Shown here piece after piece: positions 15,701 through 26,557 of a DNA stretch of 64,000 nt. A program made the translations under genes and the position numbers. This DNA is from Paragordius varius (lineage: Eukaryota; Nematomorpha). The notes under the pieces are model-generated. The model was given only the letters and a program-made list of their open reading frames with translations. It made no database searches and was not told the origin of the DNA. The DNA is taken from NCBI GenBank assembly GCA_964247055.1, contig OZ176052.1, positions 1,488,001 through 1,552,000 of the forward strand. Direction: 5' to 3'. How positions within the stretch are numbered: position 1 is the stretch's first letter; the number at the start of each line of letters is the position of its first letter.

Positions 15701-18700
15701 GATGTACCCTCAATGTACAATTCATCACATGTAATGCCAATGAAGAGAAATTACATCCGTGGATACACAATGGTCAGGATCTGTGCATGATTCAAGGATA
15801 TGACGAAACAAGATTGTTCAGTCATATATTATGTGCAAACAAAATGATTTATTCTGTTTGTTAGGTGATAATGGATATTCACTATCACCCTGGCCCCTCC
15901 CCTTCAAAAATACGATGATCGATAACGAGAAAGGAAAATTCAATAAATTACATTGTTCTGAAAGATGCGCATTATCGAGCGGGTTTTCGGTCAGATGAAG
16001 ACCCGATTTCCTTACTTGGTAACGAAATGTTCGTTAAAGTCTAGAACGAATATATATCAAAACTTATATTAACATGTTCCATATTACATAATGATTATAT
16101 TAACAGATTTTGATAGTATGATTCATATTTTGATATTGAATATGTGGAGGATCGTGAAGCAAATATTAATCTAACCCAAATACTAAAGTCTGGTAAAAGG
16201 AAACGAGATTCAATTGTTTAAACATTATTTTAACGTATTTTTTGTATATTTATGAATAAAATTAAATTTAAATAAATGGGTAGATAATCGATAATTATTT
16301 TCCAAAAGTTAGACTTTCTATGTTCATTATGAATTTTTCAAACGCATTTTATGAATGAAATCGAAAACAAACAAAAAAAACAAAATGAAAATAAAAATTT
16401 TACACATACTAAAGACTTAAGTACGTACGTACATGATAGTAAATACCTATTTTTATTCAATGTTTTTTCAAAAATGGTACGGTTGTTTTTATTCAGCAGG
16501 CCCATAATAAAATATATGGTTGCTTATTTTACACTGTAGTTCGGCAATTCGCTACACAGTAGCGTATCGAAAAAAAAGATAGGAAAAGATTGTTTATTCA
16601 ACATGTTGCATTTTTCATAGACTACTGTGTTGCAAATTGCCCAATTATTGTGTGAAATAAGCAACCATTTAAATGCATACTGTATACATATAAAATAGTA
16701 TAGAGAATTATTTAAACAACGGAATAAACTATGTTTGCATAAATCACATGCGCAAAAATTTATTGCCTTCGACCGCTAGTTTTTGAAAAAAATTAAATAC
16801 CAAATCGGAGAATAATATGTTAAATAACCTTTTGTAAGATATTTATTTGAAATTGTGTTATAGTTTATTAATTAACGGTGATTATTATATATTTATATTA
16901 TAAAATGATAAAATTATGAGAAATTTAAATATGGCATACCTATAGTTATATTATAACCAATTATTTACGAAAAAACCAAGTAAAATTCTTCGGTTCCTGA
17001 AATTTAGAAAAACAACACCGTAATTAATCATATGAAAAATCAATTAAGATATGTCAATTAGAAAAATATTTTTCGGATTATTAACCAGGTATTTTTAACA
17101 ATATTAGAGTTAAAATTGTTAGATTCTTACTAATCGTTTATATTAGAACCATTGGATTGAAATCAATCATTATCAAATAAGTTACAACAAGCCGTTTATC
17201 CTATTTTAAATGTAAAAAACTGATTATGGGATCTTCGCTGGCCATTTATTAATAGTAAATTAAGAATTCATTATTTCACTCTTGCCTATTAGGTTGTTTC
17301 TAAATTTTTCCTAGCAGTCCAATGCCAAAAAAGTTTGGCGGTATGTCATTCACATAGTTATAAGGTGGGTAAAGAAAAAAAAATTATCTGAAAAATTTGC
17401 CTGTGCTTATAAATCCAAATACCCATTTAATATAATTATCTAATTACAAAGGGAAAAAAACGTTTTATAAATCAATACCATTTGCAATTCAAATTCACCC
17501 TTAAATTTAAATTCACCCTTGAATTCAAATTCACTCTCTCCATTCAAATTCACACTCTTGAATAATTTAAATTCCTCATAAAAATAAATTATATGTTCTA
17601 GGGCTAATATAACTCATCATTAATATAAAATATATTTTTAGGGCATAGTTAATTATTTTTCCAGTATTATATTAATTTAAACAAAATTTAATTTCATAAA
17701 AATATAAAAAAAATTTAGGTAATTTTTAACTATAAAGAACACATAATTTATTTTATGGTGAATTTGAATTGTTCGAGGGTGATTGAATTGTTCAAGGCAG
17801 AATTTGAACTGTAAATGGTATATATAAAAAAATAAAATACCAAATACAAATGACTGGATACTTCACATACTCTATCTTTTCACTATGGTCAGTCGTATTA
17901 AAAAATAATACTTTACAAACAAATATCACATTTTAACCATTAAAAAACTCACACTCTCATATTAATCTAAGGTTTAAAAAGAAAAAAAACGTTTTATAAA
18001 TCAAAAATATCAATAAAAAACTATACCAAATAAAAATGACTCACTTAACAATCTATATTTTTGACCATTTCTAGGAACATTAAAAATAATAAATTAAAAT
18101 TAAAAAGATATCAAATTTTAACCATTAAAAACTCACTCTCACATATTTATCTAAATTACAAAAGGGAAAAAAGGTTTATTAAACAAAATTTATTAAAATA
18201 TAAAAAGAACAATAATACCAAATAAAAATGACTTACTTAACAATCTATATTTGCGACCATTTCACGGAGTATTAAAAAATACTATTTTAGACATTTGGAA
18301 AAGTATATCACATTTTAACCATTACAAAACTCACTCTCTCATATTTATCTAAGGTTCAAAAAAAAAGTTTATTAAAAAAACCAAAAAAAAAAATAATACC
18401 AAATAAAAATGACTGGACACTTTAGTGTAGCAGCAAAATTCAAGCCAACAAAGGCATCTCCCTCACTAGCTGACCCTTCTCCGAAATAGCAAACCACAAC
18501 ATTCGGTTTTCCACAAACTTTGAATGAATAAGCACTCCCGACAGCTTTACAGGAAAAATTGAAATTATATATGGAGAATATAAAGACAAAAAAATTTTTC
18601 AAAAGACAACTATACTTTTTTCTACAAATATCGAATTACAATCGTAAAATACATAATGGATTGTGTTACCAATTTACATCTCTTTTTTAACCTGTGTAAA

Positions 18701-20547
18701 AGAATTTCGAATGTATGATATATTCAAGATTGGTGTCGTTTAGAAAACAATAATTGTCTTTACTGACGTTTTGTCAATGATTTCAATTTTACTGTATAAA
18801 CTACATTTATAAAATATTTTTATAATTTGTGATTAAGACTTATAATATTTATAGAAAAATAGAAAAATGAATAAATTTTGTTGGGGGGGGGGGGGGGGGG
18901 GGGATGCAGAGATGAAAAAATATATTACAAATATAAATTTTTTATTTTTTTATGGTGTAAATTAAATTCATTTTTATATAATGAATGGAACTAATTATAA
19001 ATTAATAACTATGATTTAATATGAATTAACATCTTTTAAAAATTATAGAGCTTAAATTTACACAATATTTGATCACATAGCATATCAAATTCAAATTTGC
19101 ATAAAATTAATGAAATAAATTTTTGACGAAAAAAGGTCTAAGAATAAAAAAATGAATTGTAATATTCATTTTTGATCTAGCGTATATCTAAAACTTTAAC
19201 TTATAGTATAAAGAAAAAATCAAAATCAAAATCAACACTTATAATTACTGAAAGCAAAACATAAAACGACCTTGAGGTATTTGCGTAGCAACTGGCGAAG
19301 AAATAGTAACAAAATTAAGCGCCCTAGACCCATAATGAACTGGCATCTGTTTACCCCGACCCAAATCAAGATGGTTGGAATAACATTGATTCATGAATTG
19401 ATCAAGGGTAAAACCACGCCATAATAAAACTCCTAGAAATAAATAAGTTTTAATCCATGATTCGACATATTATGCAATAACTTTAAAATTTAGGCGCTTA
19501 AATAGTTATTTTTTGGTAAAAATATGTTTTACAAAAATAAGTTTAAAATATTATGCGATATGGAATAACTTATATATTTAGGCGCTTCAATAGTTAATTT
19601 TTTTGGAGAATATGTGTTTAAAATTCATGGATAAATTAATAAGTTTAAAATATGATTATGTAACTTTAAAATTTAGGCGCTTAAATAGTTAATTTTTTGT
19701 CAAATTCTATTTCAAATACATGGATAAATCAATAATAAATGTAAAATATGATTGTCCATATGGAATAACTTTTAAATTTAGGGGCGTCAATGGTTATTTT
19801 TTGGTAAATTACTTTTTATAAATATAAAGTTTCTTTAGACGCATTGTATATAAAAAATTTTGTGAGAATCAAATTTGGTTGCAAATATTAAGTATCCTGT
19901 TTATTAATATACAACCATCAGCCTTCCAAATGGAGGTATATGAGAACTTTAAAAAAATGGAGGTTATATTTTAATAGGCTACCTCTCTTATATACAATAT
20001 TTACTAATTTAAACGTTTTTGCATGCTACATATTGTGCATCATATAGGTAAAATATTTTGGTTTAGCCCATAAATTTGACAAATTAATATATAATTTAAA
20101 GCTACCCAATATAAACAGTTATTGGGAATCTGATGGATAAGTTAAACCGGTTATAAAATAAAAGCAGTCAGTCTGAAAACGTGTTACTTACTTAATGTGC
20201 TATACCTATAAAAATTGGTATAACTTAAATTTTTATATCAGGACTTCGAATCGGAACTACATGATACCGGAATCCGATTTCTGAGATTTGAGCAGGCACC
20301 GGTTTGGTTGGGACTAACCATTCCGGTTTCACTTGATAATGAACCAACCCGGTTCATTATTAAATTCTTTGGAACAAGGCCGGTTCCGGTTACAGTTTTT
20401 AGAACCGGTCGAATCAATGATTTATATTGACATTTATTAAATAATTAAGCTGGAATGCATATAAATAAAATTAATTTTTAAATAAATTACATGGGTATAT
20501 AATGTGTAATTCTCTTAATTATGAATATTATTAGTTATTTAGGCTCC

Positions 20548-20580
<33 letters not shown>

Positions 20581-21323
20581 TGTACTACAAAATGATTGGT
20601 TATGATGATAAATAATTACATCGGTAAGCAATCAAACCGGTTGCAATTTTTTAGCTCAAAAATAGGACTTTCCTCTCACTTGATACACAATAAAAATTTC
20701 AAGGACATTAGGGTCCTAATCTTTATCTTTTTATAAAAACAGCGCCTATAAACCAATTAGTATTGCTATTATCGTGCATTTCGATTTTTAATATTCCTAT
20801 AAAATTTGATTATAGCGCAATCAAAATTAAAATTTAAATATAATCATTTAAAAAGTTTTGCACCATTTTTAGAATATCAATGGAATAAGTAAAAATTATT
20901 ACGAAACTAACTATATATTCAAAACATTAATTAATAAAACGAACCAGTTTCCCGATATTGGGCATAAATTAAATCATCTTGGTCAAAAGCAGCTGCGGAT
21001 CCAATTTGACAAGCCTCTTCCCCATAACTAGTCATGTAAAAAGAAATTCTTCCTTGACGTTGACTTTCATATAAAATTTTGTCCATAACATTCAATTTCA
21101 ACATGCAATCATACATTTTGAGCAAATTTTCCGAATCTATCTAAGCATAATCATATAACTATACTTTGCCTTTATATTCTGGTGGTAATGTGCCTGATGG
21201 AGATAAAACTCTGAAAAACGGTTTTAACTTTGTGGATGGATGTAACAACTCTAATGTGTTTGTTTCTTCCATGGCATATTTGTAAAAGGCCCTAGTCTGG
21301 TGCCGCATATGTTGAAACCACAT
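12782..21323 (-). CDS. BCKDHA: 2-oxoisovalerate dehydrogenase (branched-chain keto acid dehydrogenase) subunit E1 alpha, mitochondrial
   Basis: Thiamine-diphosphate-dependent decarboxylase subunit of the mitochondrial complex that degrades Leu, Ile and Val keto acids. Seven exons: 21323-21165, 21140-20945, 19432-19271, 18544-18400, 14162-13959, 13801-13630, 12955-12782; they join in frame to 403 aa. Diagnostic stretches: [41 protein letters not shown], the ThDP motif [30 protein letters not shown], and the regulated phosphorylation loop [14 protein letters not shown]. The chosen start gives [18 protein letters not shown], basic and acid-free, plausible as a targeting peptide; an extra upstream exon is possible because the frame stays open for 19 codons before it. 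Intron 1 is 24 nt. Intron 4 is 4.2 kb and full of transposons. Confidence 0.95.
13282..13582. mobile_element. hAT-type MITE, copy 1 (BCKDHA intron 6)
   Basis: Starts CAGGGGTGTTCAACACACAG and ends GTGTTGGATACCCCTA, imperfect inverted ends of the common hAT form CAGGGGTGTCCAA. Inside are GC-rich subterminal blocks (ATGCGGCCC and GCGGCCCGCGAAGCC). It is non-coding and about 300 bp. The 8 bp on either side do not clearly match. Related copies: 39953-40225 and 59527-59790. Confidence 0.8.
14480..16200. mobile_element. Two Harbinger (PIF) transposase remnants, head to head
   Basis: Two copies of the same element face each other: minus-strand copy about 14500-15180 and plus-strand copy about 15181-16200, with about 650 bp of near-identical inverted sequence. 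Recognisable Harbinger pieces are [17 protein letters not shown] (plus, from about 15335), AIGCI(D/E)[25 protein letters not shown] and LLGDNGY.  The plus copy also retains an N-terminal part. Each copy has several stops and frame changes, so neither can encode an active transposase. It lies in BCKDHA intron 4 and postdates it. Exact ends and target duplication are not clear. Confidence 0.75.
16508..16686. mobile_element. Mariner-type palindromic MITE, copy 1
   Basis: About 180 bp, almost entirely a hairpin: TATGGTTGCTTATTTTACACTGTAG ends opposite TGTGTGAAATAAGCAACCATTTAAATGCATACTGTA. The right end ACTG-TA and related copies (33419-33829, 37811-37992) starting TA-(C)AGTATGCATTTT fit Tc1/mariner-type insertion at TA. 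The inner arms carry ACACAGTAGCGTA. Confidence 0.65.
17474..17824. mobile_element. Foldback-like MITE family, copy c
   Basis: Starts ATACCATTTGCAATTCAAAT and ends TTTGAACTGTAAATGGTATA. The left arm has about four units of the 18-21 bp repeat. It lies directly beside the tandem duplication at 17838-18420 in BCKDHA intron 4. Confidence 0.8.
17838..18416 (-). repeat. Tandem duplication copying the exon 4 splice donor of BCKDHA
   Basis: Units of about 183-191 bp start, on the plus strand, at 17839, 18025, 18216 and 18399. Each begins ACCAAATA.AAATGACT, which read on the minus strand is the last 12-15 nt of BCKDHA exon 4 plus its donor (ATTTTTATTTG|GTAT). The last unit is the true exon end. The rest of each unit (CACATTTTAACCATTA.AAAACTCAC.CTC) is intron sequence. 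Thus three decoy donors lie downstream of the real one. Confidence 0.8.
18883..18903 (+). repeat. Poly-G tract (21 G)
   Basis: An uninterrupted run of 21 G in BCKDHA intron 3, in sequence that is otherwise about 80% AT. It could form G-quadruplex structures. Confidence 0.95.
19480..19810. repeat. Tandem repeat, period about 90-105 bp
   Basis: Four units marked by TTTAGGCGCTTAAATAGTTA and variants at about 19491, 19580, 19674 and 19779, with ATGGATAAAT.AATAA and ATATGGAATAACTT between them. It lies in BCKDHA intron 2, just upstream of exon 3 in transcript order. Confidence 0.75.
20230..20650. mobile_element. AACCGG-rich repeat, possible hAT relic
   Basis: GC-richer block (about 20235-20420) with many AACCGG/CCGGTT motifs (GGCACCGGTTTGG, CCAACCCGGTTCATT, AGGCCGGTTCCGGTTAC, AGAACCGGTCGAA) and one more ACCGGTT near 20637. 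Dense subterminal motifs of this kind are typical of hAT elements, but no ends or transposase can be seen. Confidence 0.4.
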
Positions 21324-23394
21324 GGCGTTGCAAAATTGTGTAACATATGTGCTATTTATAAAGCAGTATTTCTTATATATTTTTGGTGTGCTATGAAAGC
21401 TTTAAAATATATGAACACTGAATATGATTATTTTAATATGCTTTAGCCAAATGATTCCAATAATATTAAAAAAGTTTTTAATAATTTAATTTTAACAAAA
21501 ATTCGAATGCATTAGCTTGAATTTAATTATTTCTGCTAGTCGTTGAAACTGAGGTATATATTATTATAATATAACACCATAAAGCATTGTAAAAATATAT
21601 TGGCGCAAAAAGTTTTATACGGTTACATGGCTTATCAAAATATTTCAGCTTTTTATAAATAAAATCGCAACACTTTTTATATACCAATTGTGTTGCGTTT
21701 ATTTCTTATTATTCTCTATATAAAATCCTAAATACGAAGCGCCCACTAAGCCGCGGTAGCCTATAAATGTTCATCATCTATATCATTCTAACTCAACATT
21801 TATTCTTTTTAGTTCAACATTATTTAATCTTAACATTTTTTTGAATTCAATCTTTCCTACCAAAGTCACCAACTTCCCAAAGTTGAGTTTGGCAGAATTT
21901 GTTTGAAAAATGTTCAGGAAAGTGGATTGGGTTAAGAAATGTGCTCAAAAATTGAGTTAAATGATAAAGGGGATCATTAAATATATGAAATAAATATTAT
22001 AATATGAGTTTTCAAAGAAAAACACTTTTATCGCTTTGTTACTACCAAAAAGTAATCCTTATAAACATTTAGGAATAAGATATTACTGATTTTTGAAAAC
22101 TTTTTTTGAATTGTTATTAAAAAATATTATGTGCATTGTGATAATAGATAAAATGGTAGGTTGTTTTTTACTGCAAATAATAGGACGCCTAAAATCATCA
22201 AAGGGTCCAGTCGAACAAAACCGACACACGACCAACTTGTAACAAAGCAGCATATCAACTGTGTATAAAGCAGGCAACCTTTTAATAATTTTGAGGACCA
22301 CCTTTTTAACTCAAAAAACGTTATAGAATTTTGTATTTATTTGGTTTTTTCCATTGTGGATCGCACAAAATATCTCGATAACCGCTAGTAACTAACTTTC
22401 ATGTGAACATGCCGTACCCTCAAATTTGTTATCAGTAATTGAAGTAACAACCTAAATTAGGCTTTCGCATCTACTTATATATTAATTTTAATATGGATAA
22501 ACCATATTATTTATTAATAGCGCAATCGAAACTTCAAAATAATATTAGTAAAAGACAAAAGGGTTTTATTTTTTCACACTTTTAGATGAACTAAATCTTT
22601 TTAATGTTAAGGCATTGGATTTTTATAGGTTTTCTAATTCATTTATGCGTTTGATTTTAAACAGGCCTCGTTCAGTCTCTATCGAGTATATATACATTGG
22701 ATTAATATTATTATTAAAATCCCCATATATTTGTTTATAAATATAATTTAAATATTACGCAAAAATATATTTAAAAGTAAAATAAATTTTCCGTTCTGAA
22801 AAATAATATTTTGCAAGACAATTAATATATAAGACACTTGAATTATTTTCAATTATTAAAAAAATATTTTTGAAACATTTATTTAAAAATCATATGCACA
22901 TCTATATATTTATAAAAATGGAAAATGCTGGCTTTGTGATCTGTTTCCGGAAAAAGGGTAAACCCATTCAAATCCAAATATCGAAAAAAAATAATCATTA
23001 ATAGATGCCACGACTATAGCTTCGCCTTTTTTTGAATTAGGCACCAGTTCGGGCCCACTCCAACGGTTTTTTTGAAAACAAAAGTCCACAAAAATCGTGT
23101 CTTTGAGACAATTTTCCCGAAAACGTGTTGGACCATTCAATTTCAAATATGATTTTTGTTTACTTATTTTCGATTGCGCCGAACATAGTCAGCGCGCTTT
23201 TTAAACTCCTTTTACCCGCTCTCCTCAAAAAACAAAGTCCGCAAAAATAATTTTTTAATTCTATTTTTCGCCCAAGTAAAAAATATATTAGTATGAATGC
23301 ACCCTTTTAAAGTTATGAGATCATAGTTATTAAATAATGTTTGGAAATAATCCACATATGTGGATCATTTTATTGTCCCTTTTTTCAAATAGCA
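21324..23394. other. Intergenic region between BCKDHA and DUF229 gene
   Basis: Upstream of BCKDHA exon 1 and downstream of the DUF229 gene. A GC-richer patch at 22910-23270 contains diverged internal repeats (CCATTCAA.TCCAAATAT, AACAAAGTCC.CAAAAAT) and is probably an old dispersed element. No exon was supported. Confidence 0.4.
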
Positions 23395-23458
23395 CCCCCC
23401 CCCCCCAGAAGTCCGAAGGACTTCCTCGGGCTGCGTAGCAGCACGAGATTTACGCTAG
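23395..23458 (+). other. Poly-C tract with two abutting C(GNA)G hairpins, Helitron-end-like
   Basis: Twelve C (23395-23406) are followed by a perfect 7-bp hairpin, GAAGTCC-GAA-GGACTTC (23408-23424). Directly after it comes a 10-bp hairpin with one mismatch, CTCGGGCTGC-GTA-GCAGCACGAG (23425-23447), and seven bases later CTAG before T (23455-23458). Both loops fit the C-GNA-G rule for unusually stable single-strand DNA hairpins. A hairpin a few bases before CTRR at an A/T or G/T insertion point is the form of a Helitron 3' end. Class assignment is inference. Confidence 0.5.
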
Positions 23459-23716
23459 TATTTATATAAATATGAAGCCAAAGCTTTAGTAATTTTATGT
23501 TGTTTTTCAATCCTTTGGCGTAATATGCCAAAATATATTAATTTTAATTATCTGTTGGCTGATAACGATCAATATATTATATAGAAAAAGATCTTATAAA
23601 TTTATCTTTGTAATGGAATATCATAATTAGAATCTTTCATAACTTTTCAATGGTGTAGAATATAAATATAATTAATTTTTAAATATTTTCGAGATAATTG
23701 TAAAAATTAAAGCCTT

Positions 23717-26335
23717 TTAAGAATCTCTACAATGACAGAATGGCTCTATCCTAATGTTACCATGGAAACAATCGGTATGTCCGGCATAACTATCAATGCG
23801 TATCACATTCAAAATTTGACATGTCATGAGATCAATCACACTTTCAAATATGCCACCAAATGGTGCAGTTTCAAACATTATAAAAAATATAAATTGATCA
23901 TATCTTTTGGTTATAGAGTGCGTTAGGTTTTTGTTAAAGTTAACTTTTTCTTCAATCCCATTTATATTGATATTGGTATCATTATTTTGGATTTTCCTTT
24001 TAATGTTAATTAATTGTTTACGGTTTTGGCTTTTAAGGTTTGTCCTAACCATAATTTCCAGGGGCCGTTTAAACTGTAATTCTTCGAACCAACAAACATT
24101 TCTATACTCCGATATAATTCTTCGAATGTGCTCTAATGTCAAATATGCAACTTGTTGACTTATGTAACTCAAATTATTTTTAGAAAAGAATTCATTGCGG
24201 GCATGCATAATGTTATGTGTGGTGATATTATTTTTGTTTTCAGTAGTAATAGAATAGACACGTATCCAATTTGTAATGCAATAAAATAAAGGGATACCTA
24301 TCGATTCACACGGTCTATTGGTTGGAATGTGCTTAAACAGACTGATACTTTTATGATTTATGGCGTAGCTTTTGGTTAAGTAAGGGATTGAATTAAGATT
24401 TTTGTGAGAAAAGGTGAGATCATTAGACGGAATAACAGTAGAAGAAAGTTTTAGGATATCAATTAGCGTTGCATGTAAATCTAAAGCTGTGACCATGGCA
24501 TTTGTGTTACTTTTCATGGTGGATGTCTGCATTGGGTACATATCAGCGAACGATGCTGGAAGTGAAATAACCAAAAATGGATTTCTATCTTCAACCATAC
24601 CTATCCATAAAAAATATCTTAATCCAAACATTTCATTGGTTTTATATGACATTGCTTTATTAACTATGGGTCGCTTGCCTAGTAATATTAACATAGAGAA
24701 TACCTAGTTAATATATACCAGGTGTTAAAACATAAATATTATTCATTTGAAATCACTAGTTTTAGCATTTATTTGGTTTTATTTCCCTGTCCCATTAAGA
24801 TCATTTAATTGATAAAAAAATGTTTAAGAATGACCTAATCAAAAGTCTTTTAAATCTTTTAAGCTTTGACAGTTTTTTCACGATACATAAAAAATATTTC
24901 CAATACCTTGATAAAGTTTACGGTAATCACCAAAGCGTAATCCATGATCACTAAAAAGTATTACAATGGTGTTTGACATTAATTCCCTCATTTCGGTAAA
25001 TAGTGTGGTAAGATGTGGTAAAAGTAAATTTTCAACTCGGTTTATACCGTCCCTACTGTCATGCGTGTAAGTTGTCGTAAAAAATAGGTTAAAGAATGGA
25101 ACAATGTTAGAGCCTTTACCATTTACCATGTTATATTCAGAGATTTTGCGCATAAATTCTTCCGAATATTTGAGAAGAAATGGGGTATCCAAATCCCAAG
25201 ATACACCATTAAACTTATTAACATACTGTATGTATTTCCCCAACAATCGACCATAAAATTGTGTGGGAGAATATCTAAACCCTATTTTGGCATAATTAAA
25301 AGCAGCCATTTGCGAACTGTCCTCTATGAAAGCCGTTAGATAATCAGCTTGTTCAAAATGTTTCCAAACAAAATCTAAATGTAAATCATAATATTCATTC
25401 TTTTCTGGCATCGTTTCTTCTATGGCCTTATGGGCGAGGAGGGCGCATAAATTTGGAAACGTATTTTCCCCCACCTTACTAAAATTGCTGAAAATAAATG
25501 TAGTATCGGGCCTTTGTCTGCCTAAATAGTCAATGGTCCGATTTAGGCCTGTGGTAGAAAGGGCATGTGAGACAGAATCTACCCCTATCATAAGGATATT
25601 ATATTTTATTTGTTTTTCGTTATTCCTGTTTTTATTGCTTTTCATATGGTGATTTGCTATGTAATTTTGAATGGATTCTTTCATCAACCAACTAATATTG
25701 TAATACACTGACGATCCATTATACTGGCACTTGCATGTTATAAAAATGTCCCATGATTGAAAGTGATCACTGCAATACGTAACAGGTCTAAATTTTAGGG
25801 AAAAATTAGTTAGATTTTTAATTTCTAATAGATTAATGGTTACAATTTCTTTTTCTGTTACATAGTGATCACTATACTTGGCTTCCCCATTTCTTAAAAG
25901 TTGAAAAAATTGACAATCCAAAGATTGGTCGGTAATATTAATAGATTTTTTAATGTATATATTCCTTAGGTGCTCTAGCCCAGGAAATAAGTCAATTGTA
26001 ATAAATGTTATTTCATTTTTTAAACATGATATATTTCGATTATTTCGATTTTCAGAAGGCTTATAGAATATAAAGTTGTGAGGAAATTTTGTTCCCGAAT
26101 TTAAGGTAAAATTAGTGGTTGAATAATTACAGGCGGAAGGTTTTAAATAAATGTCATTATGCTCATTTGCAAAATATTGTATATGGTATTGGATAAAATA
26201 TCGAGATTTTTGGGTAAGAGTGTTGAAATTTAAACTGTATCGTAAGTAAGGCAGTAAATATGTGATTAGAATAATGTATATTATTGTAATTAAAATGTAT
26301 CGATATATCCAACATTCACTCCTTGTTTGAAGCAT
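23717..26335 (-). CDS. DUF229 family protein (alkaline-phosphatase/sulfatase fold), membrane-anchored
   Basis: Two exons: 26335-24907 and 24600-23717; the 306-nt GT-AG intron joins KLYQ-G-MVEDRNP in frame, giving 770 aa. A hydrophobic segment at about residues 12-32 suggests a signal anchor with the body outside the cytosol. The core follows the DUF229 pattern: NILMIGVDSVSHALSTTGLN (metal-binding Asp with Ser after it), VGENTFPNLCALLAH, AFIEDSSQ, FRYSPTQFY, VILFSDHGLRFGDYR (Asp-His metal ligands), EDRNPFLVISLP, and a C-terminal half with TAPFGGIFE and a final FCHC. The metal-site motifs of the fold look present, so it may be an active hydrolase, but the substrate of this family is unknown. 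Short open frames on the plus strand here are shadows. Confidence 0.9.
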
Positions 26336-26520
26336 TGGTTTATATATAAATTTTTATAGCCCTTTTTACATTTAGGGGCAAAATAAGTTAAAAAATATTC
26401 TGATACCTTTTACATAATATTAAAACATGTAAAATGTATAAAAATTTAATCCATATTTTAACATGGAGTGAAGACATATGCCTGTAAATTTGCAACATAA
26501 AATTATTATATATCCATATA

Positions 26521-26557
<37 letters not shown>

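Noticed and set aside
22083-22301. Minus-strand open frame upstream of BCKDHA, considered as a first exon with a targeting peptide
   Set aside because: No splice donor gives a sensible join and the peptide does not resemble the family N-terminus; the start at 21323 already gives a plausible presequence.
23732-24707. Plus-strand open frames of 64-97 codons
   Set aside because: They are shadows of the minus-strand DUF229 exons and show no family resemblance.
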